Shown piece by piece: positions 24,179 to 32,042 of a DNA stretch of 44,365 nt; the stretch's first letter is position 1; the number at the start of each line of letters is the position of its first letter. This DNA is from Bacteroidales bacterium (GTDB lineage Bacteria > Bacteroidota > Bacteroidia > Bacteroidales > Muribaculaceae), in assembly GCA_910575615.1 (NCBI GenBank), contig CAJTEX010000026.1, forward strand, positions 1-44,365, written 5' to 3'. Under the pieces are notes generated by a model. It ran no database searches. It saw only the letters and a program-made list of their open reading frames with translations, and was not told the origin of the DNA. Position numbers and translations under genes: made by a program.

Positions 24179-24252
24179 TACTTCCGGCAAGACTCGAACT
24201 TGCGCCCCTCCCATTAGAAGTGGGATGCTCTAATCCGCTGAGCTACGGAAGC
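24179..24252 (-). tRNA. tRNA-Arg (TCT)
   Basis: On the minus strand the 74-nt gene runs GCTTCCGTAGCTCAG to the T-arm and CGGAAGTA. The anticodon stem-loop is TCCCA CTTCTAA TGGGA, with anticodon TCT. The acceptor stem is seven pairs with a G·U at the end. The T-loop reads TTCGAGT. CCA is not encoded. It is last of five tRNAs. Confidence 0.9.
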
Positions 24253-24261
24253 ATTGATTGG

Positions 24262-24335
24262 TATTTCCGGCAGAAGTCGAACCTGCGACCCTCTCATTCG
24301 TAGTGAGACGCTCTAATCCACTGAGCTACGGAAAC
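24262..24335 (-). tRNA. tRNA-Arg (ACG), copy A
   Basis: On the minus strand GTTTCCGTAGCTCAG to CGGAAATA; anticodon stem-loop TCTCA CTACGAA TGAGA, anticodon ACG. Compared with copy B (24344-24417) it differs in the acceptor and anticodon stems, and the differences are paired in both stems. Confidence 0.9.
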
Positions 24336-24343
24336 ATTTATTG

Positions 24344-24417
24344 TACTTCCGGCAGGAGTCGAACCTGCGACCCTCACGTTCGTAGCGTGACGCTCTAATC
24401 CACTGAGCTACGGAAGC
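24344..24417 (-). tRNA. tRNA-Arg (ACG), copy B
   Basis: On the minus strand GCTTCCGTAGCTCAG to CGGAAGTA; anticodon stem-loop TCACG CTACGAA CGTGA, anticodon ACG. The T-arm CAGG TTCGACT CCTG is fully paired. It has the same anticodon as copy A eight bases away. Confidence 0.9.
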
Positions 24418-24424
24418 ATATCTG

Positions 24425-24506
24425 TTGGGGTGGTAGGACTCGAACCTACGATGTCCGAAGACGGGAGATTTACAGTCTCCTGCAATAGCTGCTATGCGAC
24501 ACCCCA
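24425..24506 (-). tRNA. tRNA-Tyr (GTA)
   Basis: On the minus strand TGGGGTGTCGCATAG to CACCCCAA, 82 nt with a long variable arm typical of bacterial tRNA-Tyr. The anticodon stem-loop is GGAGA CTGTAAA TCTCC, with anticodon GTA. The T-arm is GTAGG TTCGAGT CCTAC. The acceptor begins with T-A, which is unusual for Tyr. Confidence 0.9.
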
Positions 24507-24510
24507 GTAT

Positions 24511-24602
24511 TGGCGGAAGCAGAAAGATTCGAACTTTCGGAGCCTTTTGAGAGGCTCGGCCCCTTAGCAGAGGGCTGGTTTCGACCGCTCACCCATGCTT
24601 CC
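24511..24602 (-). tRNA. tRNA-Ser (GCT)
   Basis: On the minus strand the gene starts GGAAGCATGGGTGAGC and ends TGCTTCCGCCA, with CCA encoded. The anticodon loop CTGCTAA gives GCT. A long variable arm (GAGCCTC..GGCTC) marks a serine tRNA. The T-arm is AAAG TTCGAAT CTTT. It is first in the operon, 16 bp after the -7 box. Confidence 0.88.
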
Positions 24603-24617
24603 TTCCTTTTGACACTG

Positions 24618-24625
24618 CAAAGTTA
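24618..24625 (-). promoter_or_regulatory. -7 box (TAACTTTG) for the tRNA operon
   Basis: CAAAGTTA on the plus strand is TAACTTTG on the minus strand, 15 bp from the first tRNA. Confidence 0.65.
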
Positions 24626-24748
24626 GATAGACCGAATGCAGCCTATCTGCGTAGCCAAGAACAATCTTCAAAAAATACTGAATTTCGTCTTAAATGTCGG
24701 TTTGGCACATTATTTATAGTCTTGTTTTGCGCAATAACTCGGTTATTG

Positions 24749-24780
24749 TTTGGGCGGCTCGAATAATATTTGTAAATTTG
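24749..24780 (+). promoter_or_regulatory. Bacteroidota promoter for the type I R-M operon
   Basis: TTTG (24749-24752) and TAAATTTG (24773-24780) are 20 bp apart, an exact fit to the TTTG-N19-21-TAnnTTTG consensus. The XRE start is 23 bp downstream. Confidence 0.75.
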
Positions 24781-24803
24781 CATCATATACCAATTTATTG
24801 AAA

Positions 24804-25010
24804 ATGGAAGTCGTTAAACTTAATAGAATCAAGGCTGTGCTTGCCGAGACAGACAAGCAGGGAAAGTGGTTGGCTCAACAACTTGGCAAGGACCCCACAA
24901 CGGTCTCAAAGTGGTGTACCAATACCATACAGCCTGATTTGAAAACGCTTGCTGAAATAGCCGAAATACTTAATGTGAATATCCGAGAATTGCTCGTTAA
25001 TACCAAATAA
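24804..25010 (+). CDS. XRE-type regulator of the R-M operon
   Basis: This is a 68-aa protein from ATG 24804 with a single helix-turn-helix: NRIKAVLAETDKQGKWLAQQ, then LGKDPTTVSKWCTNTIQPDL. An upstream GTG/ATG would add 18 residues ahead of the HTH, overlapping the promoter, so 24804 is chosen. It lies 4 bp before hsdM and probably represses or times R-M expression. Such controller genes are common ahead of Bacteroidota type I systems. Confidence 0.8.
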   Translation: MEVVKLNRIKAVLAETDKQGKWLAQQLGKDPTTVSKWCTNTIQPDLKTLAEIAEILNVNIRELLVNTK

Positions 25011-25014
25011 GACC

Positions 25015-26997
25015 ATGACCAGTCAATCAGCCGAAAGGCTCACTACTATAAATCGTCAAGAGAAAGCAGCTCTGATTTGGGCGATTGCCGATAAACTTGT
25101 GGGTGTTTATAAACCTCATGAGTATGGTAACGTCATTCTTCCAATGTGTGTTATCAAACGTTTTGAAGATACACTTGCTCCGACACGCGAAGCGGTATGG
25201 AAGAAGAATGAAGAGTTAGGTTCAATGGATGACGTACTGAAGGGACGTTTTTTAAGGAGAGAGGCCGGTCAACAATTTTATAATACGAGTAAGTTCACTT
25301 TTCAGAATCTTTTAGCAGATCCGGATAATATAGCAGATAATTTCGATGACTATCTCCAGCATTTTTCCGATAATGTAATCGATATTATACGCCGTTTTGA
25401 ATTTGACAAGGAGGTTAGTAAACTTGAAGATAACGGACTACTGTATCTTATTATAAAGGAGTTTAACAGCGACAAGGCATATCTCGGTGCCGACAGAATA
25501 TCGTCGGTGGATATGGGATATATTTTCGAGGAACTGGTGCGCAAATTCTCGGAGAGTTATGATGAACAGGCTGGAGCGCACTTCACCGCCCGCGACATCA
25601 TCTATGTAATGTCAGACATCCTCATTGCCGGCGACGAGAAACGTCTCGCAGAGGAAGGTGTGAGCGTTGACATCTATGATATGGCTATGGGAACATCCCA
25701 GATGTTGGGTTGTCTTACCGAACGCCTTCTACAACTCGACCCAGACGCCGATGTTACCTCGCACGGACAGGAACTTAACAACCAGACTTTCGCTATTGCC
25801 AAGGCTGATACCCTTATCAAGGGAGGCAATGCCGACAATATGCGGCAGGGTGACACTCTCGGCAATGACCAGTTCCGTGGTTACGAATTTGATTACATCA
25901 TTTCAAATCCTCCATTCGGTATCGAGTGGAAAACATCAAAGGCTCAGGTTGAGAAAGAGACCGGAGAAGGCGAGCGTTTCGCCGCCGGACTCCCGGCCAT
26001 CGGAGATGGACAGATGCTTTTTACTCTCAACGGAATTGCTAAATTGAAGGAGAACGGCCGTATGGCGATTATCCAAAATGGGTCGCCCCTTTTCAAGGGA
26101 GATGCCGGAGGCGGTGAAAGCAACATTCGTGGTTTCCTTCTCGAAAACGACTGGCTTGACGCTATAATACAATTACCCAACGACCTTTTTTACAACACCG
26201 GTATAGCCACATACATCTGGATTATCTCAAAGAACAAGACTTCTGAGCGCATCAGCAAAGTGCAGCTTATAGATGCGAGCCAGTGCTTTGAAAAACGTCG
26301 CAAAAGCCTCGGCAACAAACGTGTCGAGATTACCGACCGTTGCCGGGAACTGATTGTCCAAGCATACAAGAGCTTCGCCAATCAGGAATTTGAGAATGGC
26401 GACATCCGTGTGGAAAGCCGCATCAAGGATACGGATGACTTTAAGTATCGCAAAGTATTCACCTACCGTCCCCTGCGGTTGGAATACTCCGGCATACAGT
26501 TTGACGAAGATCGGGCAAAAGGCATGAAGACACCCGACGTTGCGCTTCTGAAGGAAGTTGCCGAAGCCTGCACCAACTGCACAGAACCTATGAGCGACTT
26601 TGAATTTTTCTCTCACCTGAAAAAAGAGAAAGTAAAGATTGCACAGGGAAAGGTTGCCATGATCCGCAATTTCTACGGCAAGCGTAATCCCTCGATGCCG
26701 GAGGCATACGTTAAACCAACGGACAAGTCGAGTGGTTGTGCTCCCGACCCCGAACTGAAAGACAGCGAGATTATTCCTTGGAAGACTAATCCTGACGGCT
26801 TCCTTGAAGCGAATGTGCGGCCATACGCTCCTGACTTCTGGTACGATGAATCCGAAACCAAAATCGGCTACGAGATACCCTTCACCCGAGAGTTTTACCG
26901 CTACACCGCGCCGCGCCCGGCAGCTGAAATCTTCGAGCATTTCCGCGCCCTCGGCGAACGCGAACAGGAGTTGATGACCAAAATCTTAGGAAAGTGA
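25015..26997 (+). CDS. hsdM: Type I restriction-modification DNA methyltransferase subunit
   Basis: This is a 660-aa protein. The HsdM N-terminal domain is at about 10-160 and the N6-adenine methyltransferase domain at about 170-440. Motif IV is NPPFGIEW (about 300), clearly intact. Motif I reads YDMAMGTSQML (about 220) where most HsdM proteins have DPxCGTGG, so the loop carries a serine in place of glycine. The target recognition gate region GGESNIRGFLLENDWLDAII is present. The C-terminal 200 residues are longer than the minimal family. Together with HsdS it should methylate adenine in the recognition site. It overlaps hsdS by one base (TGATG). Confidence 0.93.
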   Translation: MTSQSAERLTTINRQEKAALIWAIADKLVGVYKPHEYGNVILPMCVIKRFEDTLAPTREAVWKKNEELGSMDDVLKGRFLRREAGQQFYNTSKFTFQNLLADPDNIADNFDDYLQHFSDNVIDIIRRFEFDKEVSKLEDNGLLYLIIKEFNSDKAYLGADRISSVDMGYIFEELVRKFSESYDEQAGAHFTARDIIYVMSDILIAGDEKRLAEEGVSVDIYDMAMGTSQMLGCLTERLLQLDPDADVTSHGQELNNQTFAIAKADTLIKGGNADNMRQGDTLGNDQFRGYEFDYIISNPPFGIEWKTSKAQVEKETGEGERFAAGLPAIGDGQMLFTLNGIAKLKENGRMAIIQNGSPLFKGDAGGGESNIRGFLLENDWLDAIIQLPNDLFYNTGIATYIWIISKNKTSERISKVQLIDASQCFEKRRKSLGNKRVEITDRCRELIVQAYKSFANQEFENGDIRVESRIKDTDDFKYRKVFTYRPLRLEYSGIQFDEDRAKGMKTPDVALLKEVAEACTNCTEPMSDFEFFSHLKKEKVKIAQGKVAMIRNFYGKRNPSMPEAYVKPTDKSSGCAPDPELKDSEIIPWKTNPDGFLEANVRPYAPDFWYDESETKIGYEIPFTREFYRYTAPRPAAEIFEHFRALGEREQELMTKILGK

Positions 26998-28295
26998 TGG
27001 AACAGAAACTCAAAGACAGCGGCATCCCTTGGATTGGAATAATTCCGGAACATTGGGAGATACTGCGAAATAAGAATGTGTTAGTGGAACTTAAAGAAGT
27101 TGTAGGTGAGGATACATCCTTCCCATTACTTTCTCTATCATTGAGTGGAGTAAAACTCAGAGATTTAGATGGTGGTGGCAAATTTCCGGCTGAATTTACG
27201 ACTTATAAGAAGGTTCAGCCACATAACTTGGTTTTTTGTCTATTTGATATGGATGAAACACCGAGAACAATAGGTCTTTCAAAACATAGGGGAATGATTA
27301 CAGGGGCATACAATGTTTATAAGGTGTGCTCTGAGATAGTTACGCCAGATTGGGTATATTATTTTTACCTTTCCATAGATCAACAGAAGGCACTAAAACC
27401 ATATTATTCAGGTTTGCGCAAGGTTGTTAAACCGGAGACATTTACTAAAATACATCTTCCTGTTCCACCGCTTGCCGAACAGGAGGCGATAGCGGCATAT
27501 TTGGATAAGAAATGTGGTGAGATTGACGAGCTGATTGAAGTCGAGCAACAAATGATTTCAGAACTCGAAGCCTATCGTCAATCGGTCATCACCGAAGCCG
27601 TCACCCACGGACTTGACTCTGATATGGCACAAAAGCAGTCTTCCATCCGAGGTGTTGATAAAATCCCTACAAATTGGAGTGAAGTAAACTTATTGAAAGC
27701 AATATATCTTCGTGCCAGATTAGGATGGCGAGGTCTTAAAGCAGAGGAGTATGTAGATGAGGGGTTCCCATTCCTTTCAGCATTCAATATAGTCAATAAT
27801 CAGTTGATATGGAAAAATCTAAACTTTATCAACAAACAACGTTATGATGAATCCCCTGAGATAAAACTCTCATTGCATGACATTCTTATAGTCAAAGATG
27901 GTGCCGGAATAGGGAAATGTGCAAGAGTAGAAGATATGCCATTAGGCGAATCTACAGTAAACTCTTCACTTGGAGTAATTACTGTGTCAGTGAAACTCTA
28001 TTATTCATATCTCTTTTACTTTTTCCTTAGTTCCCCATTTCAGGATAATGTTCTTTTTCTAAAAAATGGAATGGGTGTACCCCATCTAACCCAGGAGAAT
28101 TTGAAGTCAGTTAGAATCCCTCTCCCCCCAGTTGAAGAGCAAAAAGCCATTGCTGAATATCTTGACGCTAAATGCACCGAGATTGATGGGCTTATCAAGG
28201 TCAAGCAAGAGAAAATAGAAACCCTTAAACAATACCGCCAGAGCCTCATTTTTGAAGCCGTCACCGGTAAAACTTTAATAACAAACAACGCATGA
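26997..28295 (+). CDS. hsdS: Type I restriction-modification specificity subunit
   Basis: This is a 432-aa protein with two target recognition domains. The first half begins MEQKLKDSGIPWIGIIPEHW and ends LPVPPLAEQEAIAAYLDKKC, followed by the central coiled coil. The second half has IPTNWSEVNLLKAIYLRARL and ends RIPLPPVEEQKAIAEYLDAK, with the second coiled coil after it. The two conserved repeats are typical of HsdS. The recognition sequence cannot be told from this. It overlaps the next gene as ATGA (28292-28295). Confidence 0.93.
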   Translation: MEQKLKDSGIPWIGIIPEHWEILRNKNVLVELKEVVGEDTSFPLLSLSLSGVKLRDLDGGGKFPAEFTTYKKVQPHNLVFCLFDMDETPRTIGLSKHRGMITGAYNVYKVCSEIVTPDWVYYFYLSIDQQKALKPYYSGLRKVVKPETFTKIHLPVPPLAEQEAIAAYLDKKCGEIDELIEVEQQMISELEAYRQSVITEAVTHGLDSDMAQKQSSIRGVDKIPTNWSEVNLLKAIYLRARLGWRGLKAEEYVDEGFPFLSAFNIVNNQLIWKNLNFINKQRYDESPEIKLSLHDILIVKDGAGIGKCARVEDMPLGESTVNSSLGVITVSVKLYYSYLFYFFLSSPFQDNVLFLKNGMGVPHLTQENLKSVRIPLPPVEEQKAIAEYLDAKCTEIDGLIKVKQEKIETLKQYRQSLIFEAVTGKTLITNNA

Positions 28296-30139
28296 GTTTA
28301 GTATGGTTATACGGGTCTCGCGAAGATCCTTCTTTGGTTGAAGAAATGCGGAGTAGTTTAGCCACGGACTTTCCGGACATTAAAGTCGGGAATATTACCC
28401 ATTGGGGTAGTGGCGGAAGAAACTACCAATACTTCATTCAACTGACGGCTGAAAATTTGCCCAAAGGCTCTCACTATGAATATACGACAGATGGCTATCA
28501 GGGCTATTTTGAATTTCACCTTGAGGCAGAGCCTGATGATGAAAATTTCAAGCGTCTGAAAAAAATTGGCATAAGGCTCACACATGCCTTGGAGAATACG
28601 CCTGTGACTTGTGAACAGCGTGGTAGATTGCCATTTGGCAACTTCTACTATACTTATGGCGGTATAAGGTCAATTAAGGATTTTGTTGACCGATTCAGAG
28701 AGTTATACAAAATCATTACCCCTAACCTTAATGCCATCGACAAAAAGGTAGTAGAGGTAACTCTTCAAGGTAATCCACCCAAAAGCGAAGAGCCTCTAAA
28801 AGGCCCAATAGATAATAATCAGGAAGTAACTTCCGAAATTATGCCTCTCAAAAAGGTCATGGGGCTGAGATTATGGTTGCCAGACTACCAGAGAGATTAT
28901 TGCTGGGAAGAAAGGAACATCACAGACCTTTGGAAAAACCTTTTGAAAATTCAAAAGGATAAGCCGTTTCATCTTGGGACTCTAATCCTTCATGCAAACA
29001 CTGAGAAAGGTGTCTATGACATTATCGACGGTCAACAACGCCTTGTAACACTTTCCCTGATTCTCTGGGGACTTGGTTACGATGGCAATCTGCCTCTTTT
29101 GAGTGCAGAATATACGTTGCCCGAGTCAATACGAAATATTGGTAACAGTAAGTTTATCATCAAGTCTTTGATTGAGAGGTCAGAAAACAGGGAAGATTTA
29201 CTTGACAACATATTGAAAGAAGTGTCATTCGCTGTTCTTGTTGTGAATGAATCCAATCTTGACTTGGCTTATACCTTCTTCAATAACCAGAACTCTAAAG
29301 GCGTTCCTTTGTCGGATTTCGACCTTTTGAAAGCCCACCATTTACGGTTCATTCCGGGAAAAGAAGGTGGACAGGCTGAACACATGGCAAAGAAGTGGAA
29401 TACCGTTTCCTCTTTGCCTCCCTCATACGGAGAAGCCAACTCACTGGCACGAGTTTTGGGCACACACTTATATCGTCTTCGCAAATGGATGAGAAGAAAA
29501 GACTCTGATGAGAACTCCTACCGATATGTTCAGCACGAATTTCAAGCAGCCCCGATAATTCCGGACATACCGCCATTCGGCGAACAGTTCCGCTTTTATG
29601 AAAAGATACAAGGCGGCACGCACTTCTTCGTATATGTAGAGACTTTTATTCAAAGATATGAACAGTTCTGTAAATTGGAACCGGTCAAACTTCTAAGGAA
29701 AAATCTATCTGAAAGTCGCTACGAGACCTTTGCGGATTCAATCGAGACACTTCTGTTTGGCTATTATCTGAAATTTGGCAATCAATACATCGCAGAAGCA
29801 CTGTTCTGTATTGCCCGACTGATGGCTCTGTATCGCTATAACTCCTATGCAGTGGCATCAAGTGGCGTTGGTGTCAGAGAATTTGCCAATAATAGTGAGA
29901 TTATTCTCATGATTGATCAGGCTACTTCACCCACATTCTTTTTGGCGGAAGTTCTGGGCAAATTCGATAGTTACACAAATGGAGATTATCCCATACGCAC
30001 AGGTCTTGATCTTGATGAAGCCCGCGGTGTCCGTTGGGGTATATATACTGCATTGAGGAATATTTTCAGAGATCCCAAACTGGAAATAACAGACTCGTAC
30101 ATCCTTCATAAAATCTTTGAGGAATATGGAAGAAAATAA
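28292..30139 (+). CDS. DUF262 (GmrS/ParB-like) protein embedded in the R-M operon
   Basis: This is a 615-aa protein. Residues 1-160 form an N-terminal domain that I do not recognise (MSLVWLYGSREDPSLVEEM...). From about 185 it is a DUF262 domain: LWLPDYQRDYCW (about 196) and the ParB-like DIIDGQQRLVTL (about 243-254), which is the nucleotide-binding or hydrolysing DGQQR motif of GmrS. The C-terminal 250 residues are helical, and no H-x-x-P HNH motif of DUF1524 is seen. GmrSD cuts glucosylated or hydroxymethylated DNA. Here the domain is between hsdS and the second DUF262 gene, and translation is coupled on both sides. Confidence 0.8.
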   Translation: MSLVWLYGSREDPSLVEEMRSSLATDFPDIKVGNITHWGSGGRNYQYFIQLTAENLPKGSHYEYTTDGYQGYFEFHLEAEPDDENFKRLKKIGIRLTHALENTPVTCEQRGRLPFGNFYYTYGGIRSIKDFVDRFRELYKIITPNLNAIDKKVVEVTLQGNPPKSEEPLKGPIDNNQEVTSEIMPLKKVMGLRLWLPDYQRDYCWEERNITDLWKNLLKIQKDKPFHLGTLILHANTEKGVYDIIDGQQRLVTLSLILWGLGYDGNLPLLSAEYTLPESIRNIGNSKFIIKSLIERSENREDLLDNILKEVSFAVLVVNESNLDLAYTFFNNQNSKGVPLSDFDLLKAHHLRFIPGKEGGQAEHMAKKWNTVSSLPPSYGEANSLARVLGTHLYRLRKWMRRKDSDENSYRYVQHEFQAAPIIPDIPPFGEQFRFYEKIQGGTHFFVYVETFIQRYEQFCKLEPVKLLRKNLSESRYETFADSIETLLFGYYLKFGNQYIAEALFCIARLMALYRYNSYAVASSGVGVREFANNSEIILMIDQATSPTFFLAEVLGKFDSYTNGDYPIRTGLDLDEARGVRWGIYTALRNIFRDPKLEITDSYILHKIFEEYGRK

Positions 30140-32042
30140 ATCATACTGCATAGTTCCTGCTGACGTTGCGAATGAAGAGAAGCACATGCTCTTTCGCATC
30201 CCGCTGTATCAGCGTCTGTTTGCTTGGTCGCCATATGAGGTAAATCAACTTATGGAGGACTTGAAAAATCATTTCAAGAAGCATGAAAAGGACTCCAAAA
30301 AGTATTACCTCGGTATGCTTACTGTTGTCAAACAAGACGGCAGACTTGATTTGATAGACGGACAGCAGCGCATGACTGTACTTTCGCTGTTGTCAATTGG
30401 CTTCATGCGTGCTCTTGAACACGTTGATAAAGCGGTGTCAGACAAGTGGAAGAAAGTTCTTTGCGATGAATCCGGAAAGCCACGACTTTTCTTCAATGGT
30501 CGCAGTGATGACTATGCATATCTACAGGCATTATCCAATGGCGAGAAAACCACATACGTCAATCAAAAGATGAGTGATGGCCTTGAAACAATCTCCGATT
30601 TTCTTACAGAAAATTTCAAAGATGAGACGAAACAACTGATTAAATTTGTCAATCAGGTATATGACCGCATGGCATATTTTATCACGGAATTGCCTGAACA
30701 TTATGTGGAGAATCCGTCGTCTCTGAACGAATATTTTGAGGCAATGAACTCCAGTGGCAAAGCATTGGAGCAGCATGAGATTCTTAAAGTAGCCTTGTTG
30801 CAAGACCAACCGGATTCAAAGAAGATTGCTTTTACAAAGCTCTGGAATAGAATATCTAACTTCAGTATGCCATTGCGACCCAAAGTTGAAGTTCGTAAGG
30901 ATCCAAGTCAAAACATTGGCGTTGAAAGACAAAACAACCTATACAAGGAGTATATCGAAGCATGTCGTAACGAAAATTATGACTGGCTTATCGACGAACT
31001 TTGTGTCTCAGCGGAAAATGAAGCGGCTCAATCCATTGCAAGCATCGGTATTGAAAAGAAAGAAGATAACAATGCCGACCGTTTTGATAAAGAGGATGCA
31101 ATCCTGTCTTTTGCCAAGTTCCTACTGATAGTATTGGCTATTCATAACGGTGATGATGCCATAGCCCGACAAAATACATCAAAGCTTCTACAGACGTTCA
31201 GGGAGAATCCGCCTAAAGATCTGGAAAAATTCTACCATCAGCTTCTGCAATATCGTCTTATTCTGGATATGTATGTTGTCAGAATCGAGAACACTGCTGG
31301 CGGCGGTGTCCACACTCTGATAGCACGAAACGAAGACAATGAAGATCTAAAGAAGAAAGCTAATGAAAGAGTAAGACAGTATCAGGCAATGCTTGATGTT
31401 TCAACTGAACTGCATATATGGCTGCTCCCGTTGCTGAAATCACTTGCAGAGAAAAACCTTACTCAGTCTGAAATTCTACGTAATCTTATCGAAACGGATA
31501 AGAAAAATTCTCATCAGACCTGTCCCGGTCTGGATGAACTGGTATTCAGTAATCGCAACCGTTCCCGATATTGGTTCTGGCGACTTGATTACGCTATTTG
31601 GGAGAAACAACTGCTTGCCAAGGAAGAAGAAGATGTTTTTGCTGAATTTGGATTTGGAGAAAAGGCTGTTGACAAACAGGCAATTCTTGAATATGAATTT
31701 AGGGAGAACCGATCCATTGAGCATCTGCATCCCCAAGATGAGACAAAACAACCTGATAAATGGGAGTGGGATGAGATTAACCGATTCGGTAATCTGGCTA
31801 TGATTTCTTCAAGTTTTAACTCTGAACAGAGAAACTGGCTCGTTGATTCCAAGCTGGAAAATATAAAGCCTCAGGTTGATAATAAGAGTTTGCAGAGTCT
31901 TAAACTGTACTTCATGTATCTACAAGCCAAGAAGGATGGCGGTTGGAAGCAGGGAGAGAATGGCTCTATGCAGACACATGAAAGAAACATCTATAAGTTG
32001 CTTGAAGAAAGCATGCTACAATACGAAGATGGACAACAGTAA
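30126..32042 (+). CDS. DUF262-DUF1524 (GmrSD-like) nuclease
   Basis: From ATG 30126 this is a 638-aa protein; a TTG nine bases upstream is less likely. Residues 20-280 are DUF262, with FRIPLYQRLFAW (about 24) and LIDGQQRMTVL (about 76). The C-terminus is a DUF1524 HNH-type nuclease: RSIEHLHPQDE (about 529-539, with the catalytic His) and RFGNLAMISSSFNSEQRN (about 555-572, with the metal-binding Asn). This is the GmrSD architecture of type IV, modification-dependent restriction. It overlaps both neighbours (28292 gene stop and hsdR start), so all are one operon. Confidence 0.85.
   Translation: MEENKSYCIVPADVANEEKHMLFRIPLYQRLFAWSPYEVNQLMEDLKNHFKKHEKDSKKYYLGMLTVVKQDGRLDLIDGQQRMTVLSLLSIGFMRALEHVDKAVSDKWKKVLCDESGKPRLFFNGRSDDYAYLQALSNGEKTTYVNQKMSDGLETISDFLTENFKDETKQLIKFVNQVYDRMAYFITELPEHYVENPSSLNEYFEAMNSSGKALEQHEILKVALLQDQPDSKKIAFTKLWNRISNFSMPLRPKVEVRKDPSQNIGVERQNNLYKEYIEACRNENYDWLIDELCVSAENEAAQSIASIGIEKKEDNNADRFDKEDAILSFAKFLLIVLAIHNGDDAIARQNTSKLLQTFRENPPKDLEKFYHQLLQYRLILDMYVVRIENTAGGGVHTLIARNEDNEDLKKKANERVRQYQAMLDVSTELHIWLLPLLKSLAEKNLTQSEILRNLIETDKKNSHQTCPGLDELVFSNRNRSRYWFWRLDYAIWEKQLLAKEEEDVFAEFGFGEKAVDKQAILEYEFRENRSIEHLHPQDETKQPDKWEWDEINRFGNLAMISSSFNSEQRNWLVDSKLENIKPQVDNKSLQSLKLYFMYLQAKKDGGWKQGENGSMQTHERNIYKLLEESMLQYEDGQQ

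Noticed and set aside
26227-26940. Minus-strand ORF of 237 codons
   Set aside because: It is a shadow of hsdM, with no recognisable domain.
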